A stretch of 64,000 bases of DNA from CAYMUN01 sp964393835 (GTDB lineage: Bacteria; Patescibacteriota; Saccharimonadia; Saccharimonadales; UBA4665), in contig CAYMUN010000001.1 of the NCBI GenBank assembly GCA_964393835.1, positions 1 to 64,000 on the forward strand, written 5' to 3'. The notes under the pieces were generated by a model. It did no database searches. It worked only from the letters and a program-made list of their open reading frames with translations, and was not told the DNA's origin. Positions within the stretch are counted from its first letter, which is position 1. The number at the start of each line of letters is the position of its first letter. Below are positions 43,691 through 51,495 of this stretch, in pieces. The translations under genes and the position numbers were made by a program.

Positions 43691-44935
43691 TTAGGCCGTT
43701 ATGGCTTCCCGTGCTAATTCCGGCTGCAAAGTCGCCAAAACCGTTTGCTCTACTGTATCATGGCGCAGATATTGCAGTAACAATTCGTGCCACAGGGATT
43801 GCTGGAAGTAATGAGCTACCCGACGCTCAAAAGGCAGCTGGTTGCAGTAATTCAAAGCGGCGTCGACGATATTAAGTGATACCGGCTGGTGATGGTGCAG
43901 CAGCCCCAAATGAGCGCTATTTTTCCAAAATTCAAAGCGTGGCTCAATCAGGCTGAGGGTGTGCTCAATCGGCTGCCAAGTCATGTCTTCGAGCTGGATA
44001 TGCGGCTCAAAAATTTCTTCTCGAAACCGTTCGGCGAGACGGGCGTAATAACGCTGTACGAGGTTCCAGGAAACCGGCTGATCAAGCAATTTAGCAGTTA
44101 GCTGCGGTTCTTCCACGGCCACGGTGCGTACGATAGAGCCGAAGTCCGGGCGAAACTGACACAGTTTCAAAAATGTGCTGCCGGCTTTAATTTGATTCAG
44201 CTCGTGCAGCGCCAGGCTCAAACTAACCGTCAACGCGCCAGGGGGCGCTTGGGCCGGTAAGGGTAAGAATACCAGGGCGCCGAGCTCTTTAAAACAAATC
44301 AGGTTGTGGCGGTCGCGACTGACGACACTAGCCGCCAGCTCACGCCAACGCGGTGAATCCGGCTGGATTAATATCAAACTGCGGTTTTCAAAATCAGCGG
44401 GCTGGAGCTGCTTGTACTGTTCGAGCAGCCGTTGTCGCCAACCGGCCCCTTCAATAAGCCAGGCAGCACTCAGGATTAGTACTGGCGGCTCGTGCTTTAA
44501 AAACGACTCTACCGAACGGTAGCCTAACTGTTTCATGGCCTTTTTGGGCGGCTGTTTTTTTATCATGCTCTTGAGGCGGCTGTTTTTTAGGGCGTAGCAG
44601 GCCTTAGAGTCCGGTAACTGCTTCAGCGCGTGAATCATGCCGGCCACGCCATCAGCTTCGGCCGAAACATGCGTGGCCGCCATGGTGCGCAAGCGCTTAG
44701 TGAGCCAGGCGTCATCAGCCTTAATGCGTTCTTGCAGGGCGTGGTAGAGCTCCGGGGGCGTCGTATCTCGTGGATCAAGCCCCAGTTCTCGCAATTTAGC
44801 CTGAGCCGATTGCTGGACATGAGTCGTAAACCGGATGTCGGCGCTGCGATGAGCGCTCGCTGCTTCGAGGCGACGTAAACCCATCCTAAATAACGGCTCC
44901 GGCGCCTGCAAAGCCTGCGACAAAAAACGGGTCAC
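43691..44935 (-). CDS. Large conserved-looking protein of unknown function
   Basis: A 414-residue protein starting with GTG at 44935, preceded by GAGGGAG. It is Leu, Arg and Gln rich and mostly helical, with no signal peptide, membrane helix or nucleotide-binding motif. His/Cys residues occur but not in metal-binding spacing. I cannot assign it. It leads an operon with the LOG-family protein and a pilin-like protein. Its length and even coding quality suggest a lineage-specific but functional gene. Confidence 0.7.
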   Translation of the reverse strand: MTRFLSQALQAPEPLFRMGLRRLEAASAHRSADIRFTTHVQQSAQAKLRELGLDPRDTTPPELYHALQERIKADDAWLTKRLRTMAATHVSAEADGVAGMIHALKQLPDSKACYALKNSRLKSMIKKQPPKKAMKQLGYRSVESFLKHEPPVLILSAAWLIEGAGWRQRLLEQYKQLQPADFENRSLILIQPDSPRWRELAASVVSRDRHNLICFKELGALVFLPLPAQAPPGALTVSLSLALHELNQIKAGSTFLKLCQFRPDFGSIVRTVAVEEPQLTAKLLDQPVSWNLVQRYYARLAERFREEIFEPHIQLEDMTWQPIEHTLSLIEPRFEFWKNSAHLGLLHHHQPVSLNIVDAALNYCNQLPFERRVAHYFQQSLWHELLLQYLRHDTVEQTVLATLQPELAREAITA

Positions 44936-45215
44936 CGCAAGCTACTCCCTCTACTGCCCTTTTTGTGTTGCCTAAGCATATATATTCCTTCAGTTACAGA
45001 TTACCATAAGTGGCATACCAACAAAAGACTAAACCTCCCCGCACCTTGAATGATAGATTTGCCCAACCTGGAGTAATGTCCGGGGGTTCTGCCCTTGAAG
45101 CACAAAGTATGCAGATGCCTTACAATGCCTTACTTTGTAAGGCAAGCTTCCTATAACTACCGGTGGCCTTAGAGAACTATCAAGCGCAGCTTGAACTCAT
45201 CGAGCGTAGTAAGGC
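44936..45215. other. 280-nt non-coding stretch with clustered GCCTTA repeats and hairpins
   Basis: No gene is visible on either strand. It contains the inverted repeat GCCTTACA (45117-45124) / TGTAAGGC (45136-45143), with a third GCCTTAC in its loop; a hairpin TCAAGC-GCA-GCTTGA (45180-45194); and a closing GCCTTA (45167-45172) / TAAGGC (45210-45215). Five copies of GCCTTA in both orientations fall within 100 nt. A CCCCG/CGGGG stem can form further left. Could be a structured RNA following the kinase gene or a protein-binding array; no match to SRP, RNase P, tmRNA or 6S RNA signatures. Confidence 0.45.
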
Positions 45216-46220
45216 TTAATTCATCCGTGTCGGACGGTACCAGTCGGGTGAATTTTTGAGATAGTGCTCCAGCTCTTTTTCTTTAAGCAGGCCGGCCTGA
45301 GCCCCGACCTTTTGCACCACGCTCATCGAATTAATCGGCGCCCACTGCAGAGCGCCCTCAATCGTATTGCCCTTGATAATGGCCGCCACAAAGGTCGAAG
45401 CGAATGAATCACCCGCCCCGGTGCGATCAACTGGCGGGCCCGGATCAGGATACAACGGCATTTGAAAACGGTTATTGCCATCAGAGGCATAGGCGCCGTT
45501 GGGCCCGTCGGTAATCACCACGATCCTCGGCCCCAAAGCATGTAATTTATTAAATAAATCATGCACGTCGTCGTGATTGCCGCCACCGACCAGCACGGCC
45601 TCTTCGCGGTTGAGCACCAGCACTTCGCTCCGGGCATAAATTCGTTGCAGGCGCTCGGCTCCAGCTTCCATCTGGAACGTCCCGGGTTGGAAAGCCAGCT
45701 TGACGTCCGGGTTATCATCCAGCCAATCGGCTACCTGGTCATGATATGGTATCGCCAGCTTACTAATAGAGCTAAAATAGGCCCACTGGGGCGTTTCGGC
45801 CGGATGCAAATGCGGCCAATGATAGTCATACTCTTCGTGTTTGATTAGGATAGTGCGCTCCTCTTTATACCAGAGGACGTAATGGTAATTACTCTTTTTG
45901 CCGCGGTTGATACGCACAAAGCGGGTGTCGACATCTTGCTTGTCGAGGGCTTTGATCATATCCCGCCCATGGGTATCAGCCCCGACATTGGTCACAAAGG
46001 CGCTATCCAGGCCCAGCCGGGCAAAGGCCACGGCGGCATTGGCGGCATTGCCGACCGCCTCAATCACCTCCGCATGGTCAAACGGCAGCTTGGTACCAAA
46101 CGGCATGGCCAGCCATTTGCCCTGGTCATTCTCGTATGTCACCGCCTGATCGTCAAATAATTTAATAAATGCGTCGGTCACGATGTCGCCGATACTCACC
46201 ACATCTGGTTTGTCTGCCAC
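45216..46220 (-). CDS. PfkB-family carbohydrate kinase
   Basis: A 334-residue ribokinase-superfamily enzyme. GNAANAAVAFARLG near the N-terminus binds the sugar, and DRTGAGDSFASTFVAAI is the C-terminal PfkB signature with the catalytic aspartate. Substrate could be ribose, fructose-6-phosphate, tagatose-6-phosphate or a nucleoside. Position directly after fructose-bisphosphate aldolase (24-nt gap) makes a phosphofructokinase-like role attractive, especially as no classical PfkA is in the window, but this is inference. Starts with GTG at 46220 with AAGGGGTGG upstream. Confidence 0.88.
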   Translation of the reverse strand: MADKPDVVSIGDIVTDAFIKLFDDQAVTYENDQGKWLAMPFGTKLPFDHAEVIEAVGNAANAAVAFARLGLDSAFVTNVGADTHGRDMIKALDKQDVDTRFVRINRGKKSNYHYVLWYKEERTILIKHEEYDYHWPHLHPAETPQWAYFSSISKLAIPYHDQVADWLDDNPDVKLAFQPGTFQMEAGAERLQRIYARSEVLVLNREEAVLVGGGNHDDVHDLFNKLHALGPRIVVITDGPNGAYASDGNNRFQMPLYPDPGPPVDRTGAGDSFASTFVAAIIKGNTIEGALQWAPINSMSVVQKVGAQAGLLKEKELEHYLKNSPDWYRPTRMN

Positions 46221-46244
46221 TGCCCACCCCTTATGTTTTACTGC

Positions 46245-47171
46245 TTATGCTCTATAGTGTAGCACAGCCTTGTCGGCGGAATTGAAATCATCGAGCTTGC
46301 TTTCCACGACGGCTTGGACGGCAGGCACGACTTCTTTGCTTATCAACTTGGCAACCGAGTACTCTTTTGGGTTATCGGCCAGGATTTTCTCTAGGGTGGT
46401 ACGGTAGGCGTAGCGCATATCACTGTTGATATTCACCTTGGTTACGCCGATCTTTACGGCGTCGCGAAAGTAGTGTCCTGGCGTGTCACTGCCGCCGTGC
46501 AGCGAGATGTTGCATTCAGCGGCCCAGCGCAATTTCTCCAGCAGCTCCAGGTCAAGTACCTTGGGCACCGGGTATTTACCATGGAGATTGCCGATGGCCG
46601 CCGCAAAGGTATCGATACCGGTCGCCTCGACAAAAGCCTTCATTCCCTCGGGCGTACTAAAAGTTTTTTTAATTTCATCATAATCAATCTTTTCGGCATG
46701 GACATTGGAACTACCGCCAAAGTAATGGGGCTCACTCTCGACCAGCGCGCCAGTCAGCTGAGCGTATTCCACCACTTCTCGAGTAGCAGCGATAATCTCC
46801 TCATCGGAAGCGTCGTGGTCGGCCTGGCTGACATCAATATGAATGAATTCAAAGCCGGCCTCGATACCGTCTTTGGCGGCTTCGACGCTGGGACTGTGAT
46901 CGAGGTTGATATAAATCTCGACGCCATACTGATATTTAAAGTTATCGACCATATCGCGGACGTTTTCCAGCCCGATATCATCAACTTCGCCCTGGCTAAC
47001 TTCGACGAGAACCGGAGCGTTTTTGGCAGCGGCGGCCTGGACGACTGCCCGCAGGGTAGCTTCATCGTCGAGATTAAAGGCGCCAAAGGCCCATTTCTCG
47101 ACGCGGGCCTGGGCCATGCGTTCTCTAGCCTGGGCGCAGTTGCGCCGCATTTCTCTCAGTGTTAAAGGCAT
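46245..47171 (-). CDS. fba: Class II fructose-bisphosphate aldolase
   Basis: Zinc-dependent aldolase of 308 residues that splits fructose-1,6-bisphosphate into dihydroxyacetone phosphate and glyceraldehyde-3-phosphate. Motifs include YINLDHSPSVE (catalytic Asp and a zinc His), HGKYP, ISLHGGSDTP with a second zinc His, and VNINSDMR for phosphate binding. The GatY/KbaY tagatose-bisphosphate branch is similar, so substrate choice is not absolute. TTGGTT (47201-47206), 17 nt, TATACT (47178-47183) ends 6 nt before the ATG: leaderless. Confidence 0.92.
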   Translation of the reverse strand: MPLTLREMRRNCAQARERMAQARVEKWAFGAFNLDDEATLRAVVQAAAAKNAPVLVEVSQGEVDDIGLENVRDMVDNFKYQYGVEIYINLDHSPSVEAAKDGIEAGFEFIHIDVSQADHDASDEEIIAATREVVEYAQLTGALVESEPHYFGGSSNVHAEKIDYDEIKKTFSTPEGMKAFVEATGIDTFAAAIGNLHGKYPVPKVLDLELLEKLRWAAECNISLHGGSDTPGHYFRDAVKIGVTKVNINSDMRYAYRTTLEKILADNPKEYSVAKLISKEVVPAVQAVVESKLDDFNSADKAVLHYRA

Positions 47172-47177
47172 AGCGGC

Positions 47178-47223
47178 AGTATAGCCGCTTATGCTTGCAA
47201 AACCAAGTCAATAAATATATAGT
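47178..47223. promoter_or_regulatory. Interlocked divergent promoters
   Basis: Minus: TTGGTT (47201-47206), 17 nt, TATACT (47178-47183) for fba. Plus: TTGCAA (47195-47200), 17 nt, TATAGT (47218-47223) for the 160-residue gene. The -35 of each lies inside the spacer of the other, so one polymerase would exclude the other. Confidence 0.7.
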
Positions 47224-47230
47224 GACATAT

Positions 47231-47713
47231 ATGTCCGATAAATTCAAAGGCGGCCTAGAGCTCCTCAAACCTCTCGACGAGGCCTGCGACTCACATGAGG
47301 CCATTGGCCTGTGGTGGGCGGGTGTTATACTCAGTGCCCGTTTTAAGGCTCCCGGCCGTGAGAGCCCGGATCCGATTCGCCGGGCATTGGCGATCATCCT
47401 GGAGGAACAAAAAAAGAGTGATCTTTTAGAGACCCAGCATCTCGAGGTCATGAGCAAGATTGGCGGTTTTGCGACGGCCGTAGCCCACCTTTCCCGCACC
47501 AATGAATTAATTGTTATTGGTGCCGATTATACTCCGGACGCTACTTTGACTGAGGCGGCACAGCTAGCTGATCTGGGAGTGCTGGTGGAGCACAATCTTT
47601 TCCCATACAAAAGTGCCACCCTTAATCATGGATCTCATGTTGTTGGCCGAGAGGGCGAGAGAAGCCCCGTGCAGCAAATCTGGCCGCCCGAAGCACTTCC
47701 TCCCGCAGCTTAA
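47231..47713 (+). CDS. Protein of unknown function divergent from fba
   Basis: From the ATG at 47231, 160 residues. Helical N-terminal half with a cysteine-His-Glu cluster (ACDSHEAIG) and a C-terminal half that reads VIGADYTPDATLTEAAQLADLGVLVE. No known motif and no membrane helix. The frame opens earlier (47195), but the TATAGT box ends 7 nt before the chosen ATG. Its stop shares four bases with the convergent transketolase gene. Promoter interlock with fba suggests opposite regulation. Confidence 0.7.
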   Translation: MSDKFKGGLELLKPLDEACDSHEAIGLWWAGVILSARFKAPGRESPDPIRRALAIILEEQKKSDLLETQHLEVMSKIGGFATAVAHLSRTNELIVIGADYTPDATLTEAAQLADLGVLVEHNLFPYKSATLNHGSHVVGREGERSPVQQIWPPEALPPAA

Positions 47714-48681
47714 CTTATTTTGAGAACGGCGTGGGCCGCCAAGTGGATGTGTTTGGCGTCGAGGCCGAAGTATTCGTATAACTCGGCTGGGGAGCCGGAT
47801 TCGCCGAAGCGATCCTGCATACCGATGCGTTTCATTGGCGTCGGACAGGCTTCGCTTAATAGCTCGGCGATGGCACCACCGAGGCCGCCGATAATTTGAC
47901 CCTCTTCGGCGGTGACGACATGGCCGGTCTTACGGACGCTTTTTAGGATAGTCTCAGTATCCAACGGTTTAATAGTCGATATATGAATAACTTCGGCTTC
48001 GATACCATCTTTGTACAGCAATTCGGCTGCCAGCAGCGCCTGGTAGGTCATGGTACCGGTAGCCATCAGCGTGATGTCGGCACCTTTTGCAAAGACGTAT
48101 GCCTGACCGATTTTGAACGGGGTCTGGGCGGTAGTGATAATCGGTGTCGCTTCGCGGGCTAGGCGCAAGTAATTGGGCCGCTTGTCAGCCGCCATAGCCA
48201 GCGTGGCTTTTTCGGCTTCCACGCTGTCACAAGGCGCGATAACCACCATGTTGGGTAAGACGCGCATCAGAGCGACGTCCTCGAGCATTTGATGGGTAGC
48301 ACCATCGGGGCCCACACTGACGCCGGCATGGCTGCCAACGACTTTGACCGGCCGATCATTGAGGCAAATGGTAGTGCGGATCTGCTCCCAGTTACGTCCG
48401 GGACTAAAAGCGGCATAGGATGACACAAACGGAATTTTGCCCATCGCTGCCATGCCAGCTCCAACTGTCACGAGATTTTGTTCGGCGACGCCTATTTCGA
48501 CGAAACGGTCAGGGAATTCCGCCTTGAACAAGCTCATTTGGGTCGAATCAGTCAGATCGGCGCAGGCCGCCACGACATTTTCATCGCGTTTGCCGGCTTC
48601 CAGCAAGCCTTTGCCGAAACCCTTGCGAATCGGCTCGCTCTCCAGCTTGCCCGTGATATCAATTAGGTGCATGTCGCTCAT
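47710..48681 (-). CDS. Transketolase, C-terminal half (pyrimidine-binding and C domains)
   Basis: A 323-residue chain corresponding to the second half of transketolase. RFVEIGVAEQNLVTVGAGMA contains the cofactor-activating glutamate, SHAGVSVGPDGATHQMLEDVALMR is the family motif, and GTMTYQALLAAELL starts the C domain. It must pair with the N-terminal chain at 48985-49839. Split transketolases are known in archaea and some bacteria. Last gene of the pentose-phosphate operon; its start overlaps the inserted membrane gene by 4 nt. Confidence 0.93.
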   Translation of the reverse strand: MSDMHLIDITGKLESEPIRKGFGKGLLEAGKRDENVVAACADLTDSTQMSLFKAEFPDRFVEIGVAEQNLVTVGAGMAAMGKIPFVSSYAAFSPGRNWEQIRTTICLNDRPVKVVGSHAGVSVGPDGATHQMLEDVALMRVLPNMVVIAPCDSVEAEKATLAMAADKRPNYLRLAREATPIITTAQTPFKIGQAYVFAKGADITLMATGTMTYQALLAAELLYKDGIEAEVIHISTIKPLDTETILKSVRKTGHVVTAEEGQIIGGLGGAIAELLSEACPTPMKRIGMQDRFGESGSPAELYEYFGLDAKHIHLAAHAVLKIS

Positions 48682-48992
48682 GTCGTCACCTTACGACTGG
48701 TCATCCGCCAAGCCGCCGTAAACAAGCTATACGTCAAAGCAACAGACAGGCCAAACAAGATAAGGAATAGTAGATCCCCGGCATTGATCCCGCGTTTGCC
48801 ACACGTGACAATATGGAGGCCGTTGTTATTGGTGCTGCATGGGCGAAAGGCCGCTAGGTCAATCAACAGTAACCGGCCGGTGGCATAGGGCACCAGTAAA
48901 CTAATAAAGCTGGCTATCCAGCTCAACCCGATTATGGCCGGCGAACGGCGCTCGGCAAACTGGCCATTGCGTTTGCGTTTTGCCTTATTCAT
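48678..48992 (-). CDS. Small two-helix membrane protein between the transketolase halves
   Basis: From the ATG at 48992 the protein has 104 residues: a basic N-terminus (NKAKRKRNG), membrane helices at about 18-42 and 71-93, an external loop with a cysteine pair (FRPCST and VTCGKR), and a basic C-terminus. GGAG at 5-nt spacing supports this start, which overlaps the end of the transketolase N chain by 8 nt; the stop overlaps the C chain start by 4 nt. A membrane protein inserted between the two chains of one enzyme is unusual. Confidence 0.75.
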   Translation of the reverse strand: MNKAKRKRNGQFAERRSPAIIGLSWIASFISLLVPYATGRLLLIDLAAFRPCSTNNNGLHIVTCGKRGINAGDLLFLILFGLSVALTYSLFTAAWRMTSRKVTT

Positions 48993-49839
48993 GTTCACTC
49001 CGAATTTTGCCACCGAGAGTGCGCAGCTCGTGGAGGGCTTTTTTAGCCTGCTCATGGTTGGGCGGGGCGCCATGCCAGTGAAAATCGTACTCCATGAAAT
49101 CCACCCCTTTACCGGGAATAGTATGGGCGATAATCATAATCGGCTTCTCAACGATAGCTTTAGCCATGGCGCAAGCGTCGATGACGGCTTCGATATCGTT
49201 ACCGTTGATTTCCAACACATGCCAGCCAAAGGCTTCCCATTTTTCCTTTAAATCTTCCAGCGGCATGACTGCTTCGGTGGGCCCGTCAATCTGGATATTG
49301 TTGCGGTCAATGATGCCGATGACATTATTGAGCTTATATTTGCCGGCCAGCATGGCGGCTTCCCAGATATTACCCTCGTCGAGTTCACCGTCGCCCATGA
49401 CTACGTAGACCCAGCGATGCTGCTGGTTGTTCATCCGTAGAGCCAACGCCATGCCACAAGCTTGGCTCAAGCCACAACCTAAGGGGCCACTGGTGGTTTC
49501 CATGCCTGGCAGGCGCGTACGCTCCGGGTGACCCTGCAAGCGTGAGCCCAGCTGGCGCAGTGTCAACAGCTCTTTACGGTCAAAGTAACCGACGTTGGCC
49601 ATGGTGGCATAGCGCACGGGTACGCAGTGACCATTGCTCAGCAACAGCATGTCACGCTCTTCCCAATCCGGGTTTTTGGGATCGTGCTTCATAACGTCAA
49701 AATACAGAGCCGTAAATATATCAGCTAGCCCTAAGGGCCCGGCGCTGTGACCACTGCCGGCGTGCTCCAGCATACGGATGATATCCTCCCGGATATCATT
49801 GGCAATAGTCTCCAGTCGCTCCAGTGGTAATTTTTGCAT
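48985..49839 (-). CDS. Transketolase, N-terminal half (thiamine diphosphate-binding)
   Basis: A 284-residue chain with the thiamine diphosphate motif GDGELDEGNIWEAAMLAG then NN, the substrate histidines in HAGSGHSAGPLG and SNGHCVP, and SGPLGCGLSQACG. Moves two-carbon units between sugar phosphates together with the chain at 47710-48681. It starts 3 nt after rpe, within the six-gene pentose-phosphate operon. Confidence 0.94.
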   Translation of the reverse strand: MQKLPLERLETIANDIREDIIRMLEHAGSGHSAGPLGLADIFTALYFDVMKHDPKNPDWEERDMLLLSNGHCVPVRYATMANVGYFDRKELLTLRQLGSRLQGHPERTRLPGMETTSGPLGCGLSQACGMALALRMNNQQHRWVYVVMGDGELDEGNIWEAAMLAGKYKLNNVIGIIDRNNIQIDGPTEAVMPLEDLKEKWEAFGWHVLEINGNDIEAVIDACAMAKAIVEKPIMIIAHTIPGKGVDFMEYDFHWHGAPPNHEQAKKALHELRTLGGKIRSEHE

Positions 49840-49842
49840 GTT

Positions 49843-50478
49843 CTAGACCTTAGTCATTACTGATTTCAGTTTAGCATAAGCTTCGGCAGGGGCTGGGGAA
49901 TTTTGAACATACCCCCCGACATTGAGGACATCGATGCCGGCCCGGATAAGCGCCGCGGCGTTGTGGTCGTCGATACCGCCGTCCCAGCCGATTTCCGCGT
50001 CCGGGTGATGATCCCGGATTTTTTTGACTTTATCGAGTAGAGCCAGATCGGCTACCCCGCCATGTTTGCCAAGGTCACCGCTAAAAACCAGGACGTGATC
50101 AAAACTGTGCATAATCTGGTAGGCGTATTCCACGGGGGTATCGGCCAAAATTGCCAAGCCCGTTTTGATATCATGCTCGTGCAAGCGGGCGGCAAAGTCC
50201 ATATGATGGACGTCAGCTTCGTTGTGAATCACCACCAAATGCGGTTTTAGCGTAATAAGTTGATCGAGCTGACTCATTGGCTTTTGATACATCAGGTGAA
50301 TATCGGCCAGGATTTCATGTGGCCACCAGATCTGCTCCAGGCCAGGTGAGATGGTCGGCGCGAATTCACCATCCATAAGATCGATGTGCACGCGCTTGGC
50401 AAACGGTATGATTCGCTCCATTTGAGTTCGGTATTGATGCGGGTCGTAAGCCGTGACCGTTGGGCAAATAATTGCCAT
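49843..50478 (-). CDS. rpe: Ribulose-phosphate 3-epimerase-like TIM barrel
   Basis: A 211-residue barrel. RVHIDLMDGEFAPTIS and IHLMYQKP match the metal-binding His/Asp segments of Rpe (usual form HIDVMDGHFVPN), and EIGWDGGIDDHN matches the late Asp-Gly-Gly phosphate motif. The usual GFGGQ loop is replaced by FSGDLGKHGG, so it is a divergent member, possibly with altered sugar specificity. The operon context (two rpiB genes and transketolase) supports epimerisation of ribulose-5-phosphate to xylulose-5-phosphate. Confidence 0.83.
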   Translation of the reverse strand: MAIICPTVTAYDPHQYRTQMERIIPFAKRVHIDLMDGEFAPTISPGLEQIWWPHEILADIHLMYQKPMSQLDQLITLKPHLVVIHNEADVHHMDFAARLHEHDIKTGLAILADTPVEYAYQIMHSFDHVLVFSGDLGKHGGVADLALLDKVKKIRDHHPDAEIGWDGGIDDHNAAALIRAGIDVLNVGGYVQNSPAPAEAYAKLKSVMTKV

Positions 50479-50480
50479 GG

Positions 50481-50930
50481 TTAGGCCAGGAGGTTATCGA
50501 GTTGTTGGATACGACGGGCCATTTCGGGAGTTTCCTCATATGGTGTAGCCAGCCAAGTAGCCATTACCGAGCCGGCTTCCTCCAAGGAGAGATAGGTGGC
50601 TGATAGACAGAGCACATTACTGTTTTCATTAGTGCGGGCGGTGCGGGCGGCACTGGCATTCCAGCACAAACTGGCGCGAATGCCTTTAAATCGATTGGCT
50701 GCCATGCACATGCCCTGGCCGCTGCCGGATAGCAAAATCCCTCGAGTCTCGGGGTCATTGGCGATGAGAAGCTGCTGGGCGACCTTAGCGGCGAATTCCG
50801 TAAAGTCGTCATTGGGATCCAGATGCGCATTGCCCTGGTCAATTACCTCATGACCAGCCTGCTGCAAAGCTAAGGCTAATTTGTCTTTGTACTCCATGCC
50901 GGTATGGTCGGCCCCGATAATAACCTTCAC
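50481..50930 (-). CDS. RpiB/LacAB-family sugar-phosphate isomerase, paralogue 1
   Basis: A 149-residue RpiB-fold protein starting KVIIGADHTGMEYK. At the active site it reads SGSGQGMCMAANRFKGIRA. The catalytic Cys of E. coli-type RpiB is Ser, and the Glu of the mycobacterial type is Met, so it lacks both known catalytic bases in the usual places (a Cys follows one position later). It may be the non-catalytic partner of paralogue 2, as LacA and LacB pair, or use another base. Its ATG overlaps the stop of paralogue 2 by 4 nt. Confidence 0.85.
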   Translation of the reverse strand: MKVIIGADHTGMEYKDKLALALQQAGHEVIDQGNAHLDPNDDFTEFAAKVAQQLLIANDPETRGILLSGSGQGMCMAANRFKGIRASLCWNASAARTARTNENSNVLCLSATYLSLEEAGSVMATWLATPYEETPEMARRIQQLDNLLA

Positions 50931-51424
50931 GCGATCTCCGCGTCTAATTTCTTAACCCGCCGACTGTGGCGCTCAGCACCGCTAAATGGTGTTTCCAGCC
51001 AGATTTTGATGGCAGTTTGCATTTCTTGGATTGTCAGGAAACGACCTGACAGGCTGAGCACGTTGGCGTCATTATGCTGACGAGAAAGTCTCACAATCTC
51101 GTAGGGATCATCGCTGATCGTGCCCGCGGCGTCAACGGCCGCCTTGGCGATTACCGGCCCGTAAAATAGCGCACAGCGTACGCCTTTGATCCGGTTAGCG
51201 GCCATCGCTTCGCCCTGGCCGCTGCCGCCCATGATTATCCCCCGCTCACAGTCACCGCTGGCTACTGCCCGGGCTGCCGGAAACATAAAATCCGGGTAAT
51301 CATCGTCAGCGTCAAACTGCTGCGGGCCGAAATCAACGCATTCATGCCCCAACGAGGTAATATACCCCTTTAAATCCTGGAGAGCCTCAAAACCAGCGTG
51401 ATCAGTCGTAACGGCAATCTTCAT
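50927..51424 (-). CDS. rpiB: Ribose-5-phosphate isomerase B, paralogue 2
   Basis: A 165-residue RpiB with KIAVTTDHAGFEA and the active-site loop GGSGQGEAMAANRIKGVRC, in which Glu stands where the mycobacterial-type enzyme has its catalytic base. SRQHNDANVLSLSGR is the conserved phosphate-binding segment. It interconverts ribose-5-phosphate and ribulose-5-phosphate. First gene of the operon; TATACT (51432-51437) ends 7 nt before the ATG. Confidence 0.9.
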   Translation of the reverse strand: MKIAVTTDHAGFEALQDLKGYITSLGHECVDFGPQQFDADDDYPDFMFPAARAVASGDCERGIIMGGSGQGEAMAANRIKGVRCALFYGPVIAKAAVDAAGTISDDPYEIVRLSRQHNDANVLSLSGRFLTIQEMQTAIKIWLETPFSGAERHSRRVKKLDAEIA

Positions 51425-51495
51425 TGCTTCTAGTATAGCCCCCTATAATTGCAAGAACCAGCAAAATTATTCCGAGCCCTGAAAAACTTCATAGA

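Noticed and set aside
44936..45215. Possible SRP RNA, because of a GTCCGG-like string and G-rich stems
   Set aside because: The conserved domain IV loop of SRP RNA is absent; RNase P and tmRNA signatures are absent as well.
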